Shown here: in pieces, positions 18,609 to 27,960 of the stretch
Layout of the letters: each line of letters opens with the position of its first letter
How positions within the stretch are numbered: the stretch's first letter is position 1
DNA from: JBCBSP01 sp039819095
Lineage (GTDB): Bacteria > Pseudomonadota > Alphaproteobacteria > Caulobacterales > Maricaulaceae
Direction of reading: 5' to 3'
Assembly (NCBI GenBank): GCA_039819095.1
Contig: JBCBSP010000004.1
Location: 239,222 to 303,221 of the forward strand
Length of the DNA stretch: 64,000 bases
Translations under genes and position numbers: made by a program
The notes under the pieces: model-generated
The model's database searches: none
What the model was told of the DNA's origin: nothing
What the model saw: the letters and a program-made list of their open reading frames with translations, nothing else

Positions 18609-19703
18609 TCAGCCGTCCTCGGTCTGTGCGATATAGGCGAGCCCCGCCAGGACGAAGAGCGCCGGCGCGGTCCAGGCTGCCGTGATCGGCTCCATCGCGC
18701 CGGCTGACCCCAACGACAGAAAGAGCTGCTGGGTGAAGTAGAGAAGAAAGCCGGACAGCCCGCCCGCCAGCGCAAAGCCCGCCGCTCCGCCCAGACGCGC
18801 CAGGCGAAGCGTGGCGGCGACCGCGACAAGTGCGGCGGCGGCCAGCATGAGCGGTAAGGCCAGCATGCCTTGCCAGCGCAACTCATAAGCTCGTGTCGAC
18901 AAGCCGGCTTCGCGTGCTGACGTGATCACTTCGGGCATGCGCCAGAAGGAAACGCCGATCGGGGATCGGGCGCGTTCAAACAAGGCCTGCCGACCGATCT
19001 GGGTCGGCACCGAGACTTGTCCAAGCTGTATCGCTTCGGCCCCGGCGCGGCGCTCAAGCGCGTTTGCAAGCGTCCAGAACCCGCTGCTGAGCACCGCACG
19101 GTCCGCATCAATGCGCCGGTCCATCTGCGGCGAACCCTGGGTCGTGGAGTAGACGCGGAAGGTCGGTCGGTCGAGCGCATTGCCATCTGCGTCCAGGCCC
19201 TCCGCCGTGATCAGCACATAGCCGTCAGAGCGTCCTTCACGCAGCCAGACCGGGCCCTCGGCGCGGGTCTCCTGGCCGGTGCGCCCTTCCAGCAATCGCT
19301 CACGCTCACGTTCGAATGCGGCATTGCTGGCCGCGCCAAGCGGGTTAAGGGCCAGCGCTCCGAACGCGCCGATCACGACGGCCAGAGTGACCGGCGCGGC
19401 CGCCATGCCCCAGGCTGAAAACCCTGAGGCGCGCATGACGATGAACTCGCTTCGGCGGTTCAGCCTGAAAAACGCCCACAGCACACCGAACAGCATGATG
19501 AAGGGAAGGGTGTCCTGAACCAGAAGCGGCGCGCGCATCAGTGTCAGGGCAAAGACGCGCGGGGCTGAAATATCGGCCCGCGTGGCGATGTCGCGCGAGG
19601 TCTCCACAAAGTCGATCAGCAGGATGACCGCCAGCACCACCGCCGCAGCACCCACCACCCCGATCAGCGTCTGAAAGAAGAGATATCGGTTCAGCCGGTT
19701 CAT
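18609..19703 (-). CDS. lptG: LPS export ABC transporter permease LptG
   Basis: LptG is one of the two permeases of the LptB2FG complex that extracts LPS from the inner membrane. The 364-residue protein has the YjgP/YjgQ pattern: an N-terminal pair of TM helices, RRSEFIVMRASGFSAWGMA cytosolic coupling region, a periplasmic beta-jellyroll, and C-terminal TM helices. Its ATG overlaps the lptF stop by 4 nt. Confidence 0.96.
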   Translation of the reverse strand: MNRLNRYLFFQTLIGVVGAAAVVLAVILLIDFVETSRDIATRADISAPRVFALTLMRAPLLVQDTLPFIMLFGVLWAFFRLNRRSEFIVMRASGFSAWGMAAAPVTLAVVIGAFGALALNPLGAASNAAFERERERLLEGRTGQETRAEGPVWLREGRSDGYVLITAEGLDADGNALDRPTFRVYSTTQGSPQMDRRIDADRAVLSSGFWTLANALERRAGAEAIQLGQVSVPTQIGRQALFERARSPIGVSFWRMPEVITSAREAGLSTRAYELRWQGMLALPLMLAAAALVAVAATLRLARLGGAAGFALAGGLSGFLLYFTQQLFLSLGSAGAMEPITAAWTAPALFVLAGLAYIAQTEDG

Positions 19704-20845
19704 GGCGCGACCCCCGCTGCACGCGGCGCGTCGAGCGCGGAAGCGCCGGTTGGCGGCCTGGTCAGGGCGCGTGAGGGACGGGCGATGACCAAAAGGGCGA
19801 GGATGATGCCGATCATCGGAATGGCGTACTGCAACGCATTCATCCCGGCGTCGTCGGTAGCTGCGGCCTGAACCGCAAAGCCCAGCAGGCGCAGCACCAG
19901 GGCGGCGGCTCCGGCGATAATGATCGAGCCGCCATAGCCCGTGCGGCGATGCTGCACGCCCATGAAGGCGGCGGCCGCGATGAGGGCGAAGGCGATGCTG
20001 TAGAGCGGGGCTGACAGCCGGTAATGGCCTTCGGCCAGCAAATCCTCGCGCCCTCGCGCCCGGGCGATGTCGCTGATGGACGGGTCCAGCAGCTCAGGCA
20101 GATATTTGTCGCTCTCCTTGAAGAAGAAGGAGGCTTCAGCATCGACGAAAGCGGAGAGCTCGAACTCATAGCGCTGGAAGGTCAGGCTGGTGAGTTCCGC
20201 ATTTTCATCCAGTGCCGTGCGCGAGCCCGATTCAAGGAGCATCACCGGTCCGCGCTCTGTGCGGGTGATCAACCCGCGGGCGGCGACATAGGCGGCCCCT
20301 TCGCCGGGCCGGCCATCCTCGATGAAAACGTCGGTCATCACCCCGGAATTGCTGACATCGCGCGCATAGAAGGTGACGTCGCCGCCCAGCGGAACGAACT
20401 CTCCCGCGCGCATGAAGCTGGTGGCGATGTCGGTGCGAACCTCATAGAGCGCCTGGCGCATTTCCCGGAAGGCGGCGGGCTGGACGAACAGGTTGATGAG
20501 CAGGTTCAGAAGCACCGCATAGACGGCCAGACGCACGAAGGGCGACAGGCGCTGGCGACGGCTCATGCCGGCGGAGGCGGCCACGGTGAATTCGGAATCC
20601 GACATCAGCCGGTTGAGCGCCGCCGCGCAGGCCAGAAAGACCGCGATCGGGATCAAAAGCGCGATGACCTGGGGCAGGGCGAGCGTCGTGATCCAGATGA
20701 AGATCAGCGCGGTGCCACCCTCGTCTGCGATCAGATCGACATTCGAGAGCGATTGGGTGAGGATCGCCAGCCCCGTGAGCGCCGCCATGGCCGTCAGGAA
20801 CGGCCACAGAGCCTGTCGAAAAGCATAGCGTTGGAAAAGCGTCAT
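19700..20845 (-). CDS. lptF: LPS export ABC transporter permease LptF
   Basis: Partner permease of LptG (381 residues from the ATG at 20845, MTLFQRYAFRQALWPF). It shows the same architecture: TM helices, coupling region SDSEFTVAASAGMSRRQ, a periplasmic jellyroll, and C-terminal TM helices. A longer in-frame reading would extend 150 codons toward pepA but lacks conservation and family length. It is the first gene of the six-gene reverse operon lptF-lptG-lptD-surA-pdxA-rsmA, divergent from pepA. Confidence 0.95.
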   Translation of the reverse strand: MTLFQRYAFRQALWPFLTAMAALTGLAILTQSLSNVDLIADEGGTALIFIWITTLALPQVIALLIPIAVFLACAAALNRLMSDSEFTVAASAGMSRRQRLSPFVRLAVYAVLLNLLINLFVQPAAFREMRQALYEVRTDIATSFMRAGEFVPLGGDVTFYARDVSNSGVMTDVFIEDGRPGEGAAYVAARGLITRTERGPVMLLESGSRTALDENAELTSLTFQRYEFELSAFVDAEASFFFKESDKYLPELLDPSISDIARARGREDLLAEGHYRLSAPLYSIAFALIAAAAFMGVQHRRTGYGGSIIIAGAAALVLRLLGFAVQAAATDDAGMNALQYAIPMIGIILALLVIARPSRALTRPPTGASALDAPRAAGVAP

Positions 20846-21017
20846 CGGCTCGTCTTCAGGCCAGAGAAAGCGCGCGGGTCTGAGTCCTCCGTCTTCTAAC
20901 GTGGCGCTGGATCGGATACCACAGCCAAACGCCGATGCTTGCGTTACGCGTTCATGCAGGTGAAACCCTGCCGGGATGCCTAAAGCGCCGCCATCCATCC
21001 GATTGAGAGGATCCAGC

Positions 21018-22490
21018 ATGAAGATCAAGTTCGCCGCCACCGCCACTGGTGACGCCATCGCCGCTCCCGCCTTTGCCGGCGCGAAGCTGTCCGATGCAGC
21101 CGCCGCGCTCGACAAGGCCAGCGGCGGAGCCGTGGCCCGCGCGATCAAGGCCGCCCGCTTTGAAGGCAAGCCGGGCCAGATTGTGGAGCTGGTTGCGCCG
21201 TCCGGCGTCGACGCGGACCGCATTCTGATCTTCGGCCTTGGCGAGGCGAAGAAGGTCGAGGGCAACGGGTTTGAGAAGGCGGCGGCTGGGCTCGTCCGCA
21301 AGCTTTTGAGCTCCGGCGCGAAATCCTTGTCGATCCATGTCGATGACGATCACGAGAACGCCGCCCGCGCCGCGCTCGGCGCCGGGTTTGCGGCCTATCG
21401 CTTTGATGGCTACCGCACCAAGCTGAAGGCGGAAGACAAGCCGACGCTGAAAACCACCGAGATCGTCACGGGAGACGAAAAAGGCGCACGCAAGGTCTGG
21501 AAGGACTGGGCCTCTGTCGCGGACGGCGTGACGCTGGCGCGCGATCTTGTGATGGAGCCGCCGAACGTCCTGCACCCGGAAAGCTATGCAGAGCTCATCG
21601 TCAAGGAAATGGAACCGCTTGGGGTTGAGGTGGAAATCCTTGGCGAAGCGGAGATGGCCAAGCTGGGCATGGGCTCGCTGCTCGGAGTCGGGCAGGGTTC
21701 GGTGCGCGAATCAAAAATGGTCATCATGCGCTGGGATGGCGGCAAGACGGGCGATGCCCCGCTCGCTTTCGTCGGCAAGGGCGTGTGCTTCGACACCGGC
21801 GGCATCTCGCTGAAGCCGGGGCCCGGCATGGAGGAAATGAAGGGCGATATGGGCGGCTCCGCTTCCGTTGTCGGCCTGATGAAGACACTGGCCGGCCGCA
21901 AGGCGAAGGCCAATGTGATCGGAGTGGTCGGCCTGGTTGAGAACATGCCGGACGGCAACGCCCAGCGCCCCGGCGACATCGTCACCTCCATGTCCGGTCA
22001 GACGATCGAGATCCTGAACACCGATGCTGAAGGCCGGCTCGTTCTGGCCGATGCGCTCTGGTACACGCAGGAAAAATACGACCCCAAATTCATCATCAAC
22101 CTGGCCACGCTGACCGGCGCGATCCTGATCGCGCTCGGACATGAACACGCCGGCATCTTCTCCAATAATGACGAGCTGGCGGAGAATATCGCAGCCGCCG
22201 GCAAGGCGTCAGACGAGACCGTCTGGCGTCTGCCGGTCGGGCCGGAATACGATCGTCAGATCGATTCCACCGTCGCTGACATGAAAAATCTCGGTGAAGG
22301 CCGCAATGCCGGCTCCATCGCCGCGGCGGTCTTCCTGCAGCGTTTCGTCAACGACAAGCCATGGTGCCATATCGATATCGCGGGCACGGGCATGCATTCC
22401 GGCTCGAAGGACCCGCGCCTTCCTGCCTTCGGCACCGGCTATGGCGTGCGCCTGCTCGACCGGCTGGTGCGCGACAGCTACGAGGGTTGA
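21018..22490 (+). CDS. pepA: Leucyl aminopeptidase PepA
   Basis: PepA is a hexameric dizinc aminopeptidase of the M17 family. The 490-residue protein has the N-terminal macro-like domain and the C-terminal catalytic domain with metal-binding GKGVCFDTGGISLKPG and the M17 signature NTDAEGRLVL. The ATG at 21018 follows a GAGAGG ribosome binding site; the longer reading is not needed. In many relatives holC is the next gene, but here a divergent cassette separates them. Confidence 0.96.
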   Translation: MKIKFAATATGDAIAAPAFAGAKLSDAAAALDKASGGAVARAIKAARFEGKPGQIVELVAPSGVDADRILIFGLGEAKKVEGNGFEKAAAGLVRKLLSSGAKSLSIHVDDDHENAARAALGAGFAAYRFDGYRTKLKAEDKPTLKTTEIVTGDEKGARKVWKDWASVADGVTLARDLVMEPPNVLHPESYAELIVKEMEPLGVEVEILGEAEMAKLGMGSLLGVGQGSVRESKMVIMRWDGGKTGDAPLAFVGKGVCFDTGGISLKPGPGMEEMKGDMGGSASVVGLMKTLAGRKAKANVIGVVGLVENMPDGNAQRPGDIVTSMSGQTIEILNTDAEGRLVLADALWYTQEKYDPKFIINLATLTGAILIALGHEHAGIFSNNDELAENIAAAGKASDETVWRLPVGPEYDRQIDSTVADMKNLGEGRNAGSIAAAVFLQRFVNDKPWCHIDIAGTGMHSGSKDPRLPAFGTGYGVRLLDRLVRDSYEG

Positions 22491-22505
22491 GGCGCTTTGA
22501 TACCG

Positions 22506-22535
22506 TCAAACGGTGCGCCTAAGCGCACCGTTTGA
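22506..22535. terminator. Bidirectional hairpin terminator between pepA and crotonase gene
   Basis: A perfect 13-bp inverted repeat (TCAAACGGTGCGC at 22506-22518, complement at 22523-22535) with the 4-nt loop CTAA lies 15 nt after pepA and 6 nt beyond the end of the converging crotonase gene. Short A/T runs flank the stem on both strands, so it can serve both transcripts. Confidence 0.8.
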
Positions 22536-22541
22536 CATGCT

Positions 22542-23462
22542 TCAGCCGTCCGACAGCACGTGCTGCAACCGGCGTTCTCGCTCGACCGGATCTGACGGAT
22601 TTGACGCAAACGCATTGATGCGCGCCCGTCCCGCATCGCTTTGAACCGCTTCGACAAAGCGGGCGAATTCGATCTGAAGCCGGGCGTGGCGCTCCTCCGT
22701 ATCATCAAACCCGGCAACCGCATTGTAGGTGCGTTTGGCGCGGGTCAGAGCGGCGTGATCCCAGCGCGCAATCTGGCCGGCCAAAACGCGTGTTGCGTCT
22801 GCCAGCTCAGCATGCGGCATAGAACGATTGACCCAGCCATAGGCTGCGGCTTCGGCGCCGCTGAGATCGCGACCGGAGACGATGATTTCGAGCGCGCGAC
22901 TGCGACCGACATTCTCAGACAGCCGATGGAACGCTCCGCCACCTGGCTGGAGTGCGAAACCGATTTCAGGCTGGCTGAATACCGCATCATCGCAGGCGAT
23001 TCGAATATCCAGGGCCAGCACAAACTCGCTGCCTGCCCCTCGGGTAATTCCGCAAACCTCCGCAATGGTTATCTGCGGCAAAGCGCGATACGCCTCGGTC
23101 AGCTGATGAAAGGGAGAGAGCCCGGCGGGCGGCTCGGTGATCGCCTCAAGGCGTGCCAAAAGCGCCAAATCGGCGCGCGCCAGGAAGAACTCCGGGTTGG
23201 CTGAACCGAACACCACGACTTTCGCGTCGGTGTCCGCCGCCAAAACAGCCGCCAGCCGGGCCAGGTCGGCGAGCATTGGCCCGTCGACGAGGTTAAGCGG
23301 TCCATTGTCAAAATCGACCCGAACGATCGCGCCGCCGCGGGTCAGTGACAGGGTTTCGAAGGCCTCAGGAGGATTGTTCGATTGCGCGCCGCCTTGGGCT
23401 GTTGTCGCCAGCATCAATACGAAGGTTATCACCACGACGCTAAGGCGTTTGAAGGTCAACAT
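22542..23462 (-). CDS. Exported enoyl-CoA hydratase/isomerase (crotonase)-like protein
   Basis: The crotonase fold is clear: FGSANPEFFLARADL forms the first oxyanion-hole strand and CGITRGAGSEFVLALDIRIA the second, followed by FSQPEIGFALQPGGG and the trimerisation helices (residues about 35-300). The odd feature is the N-terminus: basic LTFKRL, a hydrophobic stretch VVVITFVLMLATT and an Ala-x-Gly-x-Ala region (TTAQGGAQS), which look like a Sec signal peptide of about 27 residues. Crotonases normally act on CoA esters in the cytosol. The start at 23462 follows a GGAGA ribosome binding site, so the leader appears to be translated. The Glu pair of hydratases is not clearly present. Confidence 0.8.
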   Translation of the reverse strand: MLTFKRLSVVVITFVLMLATTAQGGAQSNNPPEAFETLSLTRGGAIVRVDFDNGPLNLVDGPMLADLARLAAVLAADTDAKVVVFGSANPEFFLARADLALLARLEAITEPPAGLSPFHQLTEAYRALPQITIAEVCGITRGAGSEFVLALDIRIACDDAVFSQPEIGFALQPGGGAFHRLSENVGRSRALEIIVSGRDLSGAEAAAYGWVNRSMPHAELADATRVLAGQIARWDHAALTRAKRTYNAVAGFDDTEERHARLQIEFARFVEAVQSDAGRARINAFASNPSDPVERERRLQHVLSDG

Positions 23463-23473
23463 GGCGGTCTCCT

Positions 23474-23962
23474 CTAGACTTGGAAAATGGCGCAGGTGGT
23501 TGTCGCGAAGGCCAGAATGCGCCCGTCTTCGTCGACCAGACGCCCCTCAGCGGTGGCCAGAGACCGACCGGTGTGAATGGAATGGGCGCTCGCGAGCACG
23601 CGTCCATCGCTCGGCGAAATCGGTCGGACCAGGTTCGTTTTCAGCTCGATCGTGGCGTAGGCTTGGCCGGCTTCGAGCCTCGAATGGACCGCCCCTGAAA
23701 GACAGCTGTCGAGCACGGTCATGGCGAAGCCGCCATGGACGGTCCCCATTGGGTTGAGATGGTCGTCATTGGAGCCGGCCTCCATACGGACATGGCCAGG
23801 TTCGGCGTGCAGTATGCGCATCGGAATCACCCGGCACATCGGCGGGGAGGGCAGTTCGCCGGCCAGATGACGTTCGAAAAACTCCATTCCGGACATCGAC
23901 GTGAGGGCCTGGTGATCGATAAGCCCTGTTGCGTCTTCTTTCAGCGGTTCAAAAGGGGGCAT
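23474..23962 (-). CDS. PaaI-family hotdog thioesterase
   Basis: A 162-residue hotdog-fold protein. The central motif GTVHGGFAMTVLDSCLSGAV is the PaaI-type active-site loop and helix; the last strands include ATIELKTNLVRPI. It likely hydrolyses acyl-CoA or aryl-CoA esters. It lies 11 nt upstream of the exported crotonase gene, so the two probably form an operon facing away from the LysR gene. The ATG at 23962 gives the usual family length. Confidence 0.85.
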   Translation of the reverse strand: MPPFEPLKEDATGLIDHQALTSMSGMEFFERHLAGELPSPPMCRVIPMRILHAEPGHVRMEAGSNDDHLNPMGTVHGGFAMTVLDSCLSGAVHSRLEAGQAYATIELKTNLVRPISPSDGRVLASAHSIHTGRSLATAEGRLVDEDGRILAFATTTCAIFQV

Positions 23963-24051
23963 GGGTGTCGCTTGCTGGTGTCGGGTCGCGCCAGACGGCG
24001 CTGATCGAATGACGATGAGGTGAGATCGCCGCGCAATCAATTGACTTATTG

Positions 24052-24068
24052 TGAATACTGATCATTCA
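24052..24068. promoter_or_regulatory. Likely LysR-type regulator box (T-N11-A)
   Basis: The 17-bp site TGAATACTGATCATTCA is an interrupted dyad (TGAAT, 7-nt spacer, ATTCA) that fits the T-N11-A pattern of LysR-family operators. It lies in the 113-nt divergent gap between the LysR gene and the thioesterase gene, only 7 nt before the LysR start. A second dyad (TCATTC-N6-GAATGA) overlaps it and the start codon. The role is inferred from pattern and place. Confidence 0.5.
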
Positions 24069-24075
24069 TATTCGA

Positions 24076-25029
24076 ATGATCTCTTGGTCTGATATTCAGC
24101 TTGTTCTGGCGATCCATGAGGAGGGCGGCCATTCCGCCGCCGCCGATCGTCTGGGGTCGAGCCAGCCCACGGTGAGCCGTCGTCTGCGCGCACTGGAAAC
24201 GCGCATGGGCCAGCCCGTTTTCGTCGGTGCAAAGCGCAGCGCCGAGCTGACCCCGCTCGGCGCCTTGATCGTCGCCAATGCGCGCGGAATGCAAAACGGC
24301 GCGGCGTCCATCCAGCGCGCCATCGAGGACAGCGGCCATGGGGTGGCCGGTGAGGTGCGGATCGCGGCAAGCGACGGCGTCGGTTCCGATTGGTTGCCGG
24401 CGGCGCTGGCCCCGCTGCTGCTTGATCATCCCGCGCTGAGCGTTTCAGTTGAGCTCGGCCTCGCAGCGGCGAACATTCTGTCGGGTGAGGCCGATCTCGC
24501 ATTGCGCTGGCGTCGTCCCGGCGCCCAGCAGAGCCTCATTGCGCGCCGCGTCGCGCGGGTCGGCGCAGGCATTTACGCTGCGCCCAGCTATTTAGAGCGG
24601 GCCGGGCGACCGGTGTCCTGCGAGGGGCTGGCTGACCATACCGCGGTTGACTGGAATGTGACGGTCGGCATGCGCTGGCCTCAGGGTGCTGATGGCGCGA
24701 CGTTCAAGCCAGGGCGGGCTGCGGTGAAGTTCGGCACGCCCGTCGGACATCTCAAGGCAATTGAGCTTGGCTTAGGCCTGGGGGTGACAACGCACAGGCT
24801 CGCGCAACGTGCGACGGTCGCGCTGACACGGGTGCTCCCCGACCATGAGGCCTTCCTCGATCTCTGGCTCGTCAGCCATGAGGGACTTAAGCGCAGCCGG
24901 GCATTGAGAACCGTTTTCGATCATTTGGCCGATGCCGTCGCCAGGGATCGCAAGCATCTCGAACAGGGAGCGCCATCGGTGTTTCTGGATCGTGGCGGGA
25001 TGTCGGCGATTTCGCAGGGTCCGGGCTGA
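24076..25029 (+). CDS. LysR-family transcriptional regulator
   Basis: The 317-residue protein has the N-terminal winged HTH (about 4-62; HSAAADRLGSSQPTVSRRLRALE) and a periplasmic-binding-like effector domain (about 88-290). Divergent orientation to the thioesterase-crotonase pair, with a T-N11-A box between, suggests it controls that pair. The inducer is unknown. The ATG at 24076 begins MISWSDIQLVL, the expected start of the first HTH helix. Confidence 0.93.
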   Translation: MISWSDIQLVLAIHEEGGHSAAADRLGSSQPTVSRRLRALETRMGQPVFVGAKRSAELTPLGALIVANARGMQNGAASIQRAIEDSGHGVAGEVRIAASDGVGSDWLPAALAPLLLDHPALSVSVELGLAAANILSGEADLALRWRRPGAQQSLIARRVARVGAGIYAAPSYLERAGRPVSCEGLADHTAVDWNVTVGMRWPQGADGATFKPGRAAVKFGTPVGHLKAIELGLGLGVTTHRLAQRATVALTRVLPDHEAFLDLWLVSHEGLKRSRALRTVFDHLADAVARDRKHLEQGAPSVFLDRGGMSAISQGPG

Positions 25030-25075
25030 TGCTGCGTCTTGCCTGCAGGAGCCAGCGTCGAGCAGGATGCCGCTT

Positions 25076-25525
25076 ATGGCTGAGCTCTGGTTCTATCATC
25101 TGGAACGCACCGGCGTTGACGAGGCGTTGCCGGAGCTTTTGACCAAGCTCACGGAGCGCGGCGGGCGAGCCCTGATCGTGTCGCCGGATCCTGAACAGGT
25201 CGAGCGCCTCGACGGTCTGCTCTGGACGTTTCGCGATGAGGCTTTCCTGGCGCATGGCCGCGCTGATGCGCCCGACGCGGACCGTCAGCCCATCCTTCTG
25301 AGCACCGAAGAGACCAATCTGAACCAGGCCGGCATGCTGTTCTGCCTGGATGGTCATGCGCCTGAAGACGCCAGCGCCTTTGAGCGCAGCATCGTGATGT
25401 TCGACGGCGGCGACGAGACCCGCGTCCGGTCCGCCCGCGATCTGTGGCGCAAGGCGAAAGCCGACGGTCTGTCCGTCTCCTACTGGAAGCAGACGCCTGA
25501 AGGGCGCTGGGAGAAGAAGGCTTAA
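25076..25525 (+). CDS. holC: DNA polymerase III chi subunit HolC
   Basis: The chi subunit links the clamp loader to single-strand binding protein. The 149-residue chain begins AELWFYHLERTGVDEALPEL and shows the family hallmarks ALIVSPDPEQVERLDGLLWTF and the C-terminal SYWKQTPEGRWEKK. An ATG three codons earlier (25067) is also possible. Its usual partner pepA is 2.6 kb upstream, separated by the LysR/thioesterase/crotonase cassette. Confidence 0.92.
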   Translation: MAELWFYHLERTGVDEALPELLTKLTERGGRALIVSPDPEQVERLDGLLWTFRDEAFLAHGRADAPDADRQPILLSTEETNLNQAGMLFCLDGHAPEDASAFERSIVMFDGGDETRVRSARDLWRKAKADGLSVSYWKQTPEGRWEKKA

Positions 25526-25530
25526 GTGAT

Positions 25531-27414
25531 CTAAAGCCCCGCCTCGACCCGCGCCGCCTCTAGCGCTTCATCGGCTTCCAGCCATGCCATCTCCGCCTCG
25601 TCGATCAGCTCAACCGCGCGGGCGCGTTTCTTCGTCAGTTCAGCAGCGGTCGCCGGGTCTTTCTCCCACAGGCCGGGCACAGCGAGGCCGGCGTCGATTT
25701 TGTCAACGACGCCTTTCAGCCGTTCGGCTTCCTTTTCCCATTTGCGCGCCTCAGCCTGCAAGGGCTTGAGCGTGGCGCGCGCCGCCGCCGCGTCGCGGCG
25801 GCGCTCGGTTTTCTGGCCGCCGGATTTCGCGCTGGGTTTCGCATCCTCTTCGCCGCGCAGGATGAGGCGGCGATACTCGTCCATGTCGCCGTTATAGGGT
25901 GCGATGGAGCCGCCTTCGCACAGCCAGAGCCGATCCACGCAGGTCTCGATCAGATGCCGGTCATGGCTGATGATGATCACCGCGCCCTCAAAGGCGTTGA
26001 TCGCATCGGTCAGCGCGGCGCGGCTGTCCATATCCAGATGGTTGGTCGGTTCATCCAGGATCACCAGATGCGCGCCCTCAAACGTGATGAGATTCATCAA
26101 CAGGCGCGCCTTCTCCCCGCCGGACAGGTCTTTCGCCGGGGTCTCCTGCCGGTCGCCGGGAAGGCCGAAGCGGGCCAGGCGCGCGCGGCGCTGGGCCTCG
26201 GTGGCGTCCTCCATGCGCTCCAGCACGTGATCGTAGGCCGAGGCTTTGGGCTCCAGCATGTCGATCTGGTGCTGGGCGAAATGGGCGACCTGTACCTTCT
26301 TGTGCATGCGCATCGCCCCGCCGGTAACGTCGAGCGCGCCAGTCAGGAGCTTGGCGAAGGTGGACTTGCCCGATCCGTTGCGACCGAGCAGCCCGATCCG
26401 GTCATCGGCATCCAGGCGCATATTCAGGCCGGACAGAACCGGCCTATCCTGGGAGTAGCCGGTCGCGGTCTCGTCAAAGCGAACCAGCGGATTGCCCATG
26501 GCGCGCGCAGGGAAGGGAAATTCGAACGGGGCGACCGGGTCTTCGACCATGGTGGCGACCGGCTGCATTTTCTCCAGCCGTTTCACCCGGCTCTGCGCCT
26601 GACGCGCCTTGGACGCCTTGGCCTTGAAGCGATCAACAAAAGCCTGAAGCCGCCGGCGCTCATCCTCTTGGCGCTCGACCATTTTCATCTGCAGGCGCTG
26701 GCGTTCGGCGAGCTGGCGTTCAAACTGATCATACCCGCCTTCCCAGGCGGTCAGCTTGCCGTCTTTGAGATGCGCGATCCGGTCCACGGCGGTGTTCAGC
26801 AAGTCCCGGTCATGGCTGATCAGGATGACCGCTCCGGGGAATTTCTTCACATGGGCTTCCAGCCACACCGCGCCTTCCAGATCGAGATAGTTGGTCGGTT
26901 CATCCAGAAGCAGCAGGTCAGGCCGCGCGAACAGCGTGGCGGCCAGCGCCGCGCGCATCCGCCAGCCGCCGGAGAACTCAGAACAGGCGCGGGCCTGGGC
27001 CGCCTCGTCAAAACCGAGCCCGGACAGGATGGAGGCCGCGCGCGCTTCGGCGGAATGGGCTTCGATATCGGCCAGCCGGGTCTGGATGTCCGCGATGCGG
27101 TGCGGATCGCTCGCGGTTTCCGCCTCGCTCAGGAGTGCGTCCCGCTCGCTATCGGCCTGCAACACAAAGTCCAGAATGGTGGTCGGTCCGCCCGGCGCTT
27201 CCTGCTCCACCGAGCCGACGCGCGCGGACGGGTGGACGCGAATCGCGCCGTCCTCCGGCGTCGTTTCGCCCCGTATCAGACGAAAGAGCGTGGACTTGCC
27301 CGTGCCGTTGCGACCCACCAGCCCGACCTTGGCGCGGTCGGGCACGTAGAGCGTGGCCTGATCGAAAAGCATCCGGCCTTCGATCCGGTAGGTGAGGTCG
27401 TTGATGTGGAGCAT
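25531..27414 (-). CDS. ABC-F family ATPase (Uup-like)
   Basis: A 627-residue soluble protein with two ABC domains and no TM segments. Domain 1 has GRNGTGKST, EFSGGWRMR and LLLDEPTNYLD; domain 2 has GRNGSGKST, DLSGGEKARL and LVILDEPTNHLD. A charged linker (about 235-290) joins them, and a C-terminal coiled coil (about 535-625) is typical of the Uup branch. Family members act on ribosomes or branched DNA. It converges on holC with only 5 nt between stops. Confidence 0.92.
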   Translation of the reverse strand: MLHINDLTYRIEGRMLFDQATLYVPDRAKVGLVGRNGTGKSTLFRLIRGETTPEDGAIRVHPSARVGSVEQEAPGGPTTILDFVLQADSERDALLSEAETASDPHRIADIQTRLADIEAHSAEARAASILSGLGFDEAAQARACSEFSGGWRMRAALAATLFARPDLLLLDEPTNYLDLEGAVWLEAHVKKFPGAVILISHDRDLLNTAVDRIAHLKDGKLTAWEGGYDQFERQLAERQRLQMKMVERQEDERRRLQAFVDRFKAKASKARQAQSRVKRLEKMQPVATMVEDPVAPFEFPFPARAMGNPLVRFDETATGYSQDRPVLSGLNMRLDADDRIGLLGRNGSGKSTFAKLLTGALDVTGGAMRMHKKVQVAHFAQHQIDMLEPKASAYDHVLERMEDATEAQRRARLARFGLPGDRQETPAKDLSGGEKARLLMNLITFEGAHLVILDEPTNHLDMDSRAALTDAINAFEGAVIIISHDRHLIETCVDRLWLCEGGSIAPYNGDMDEYRRLILRGEEDAKPSAKSGGQKTERRRDAAAARATLKPLQAEARKWEKEAERLKGVVDKIDAGLAVPGLWEKDPATAAELTKKRARAVELIDEAEMAWLEADEALEAARVEAGL

Positions 27415-27516
27415 GGCGCGCGAGCGCCTAGCACGCCTTCACAGCCGATAGAAGCACGGCTATAAGCCGCCGCGATTTTCCACCCTTCCTCCCCAGCCTG
27501 ACCAAGGACCGAAATC

Positions 27517-27939
27517 ATGGCGCTGCAACGCACCTTCTCCATCATCAAACCTGACGCCACTGCGCGGAACCTGACCGGCAAGATCAACGCCATGATCGAA
27601 GACGCCGGCCTGCGCATCATCGGGCAAAAGCGCATCCATCTGACCCGCGAACAGGCCGAAGGCTTCTACGCGGTGCACAAGGAGCGCCCCTTCTTCAACG
27701 ATCTGGTCAGCTTCATGATCTCCGGCCCCGTCGTGGTCCAGGTGCTCGAAGGCGAAGACGCCATCGCAACCTACCGCAAGGTGATGGGCGCCACGAACCC
27801 GGAGCAGGCCGACGAAGGCACCATCCGCAAGGCGTTTGCTGAATCCATTGAAGCCAACTCCGTGCACGGCTCCGACGCCCCGGAAACCGCCGCCGAAGAA
27901 ATCCCCTTCTTCTTCTCCGAAGACGAGATCGTCGGGTAA
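27517..27939 (+). CDS. ndk: Nucleoside diphosphate kinase
   Basis: Ndk balances nucleoside triphosphate pools by a phospho-histidine ping-pong mechanism. The 140-residue protein starts MALQRTFSIIKPDA and carries the active-site His117 in NSVHGSDAPETA. It is complete and of normal length. It runs divergently from the ABC-F gene. Confidence 0.98.
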   Translation: MALQRTFSIIKPDATARNLTGKINAMIEDAGLRIIGQKRIHLTREQAEGFYAVHKERPFFNDLVSFMISGPVVVQVLEGEDAIATYRKVMGATNPEQADEGTIRKAFAESIEANSVHGSDAPETAAEEIPFFFSEDEIVG

Positions 27940-27960
27940 GGTGCCGCCTTCACTCTCTTG

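Noticed and set aside
25954..27465. A 503-codon open frame on the plus strand opposite the ABC-F gene
   Set aside because: It is an antisense shadow of a gene with full ABC-F motifs, has no domain of its own, and reflects high-GC codon bias.
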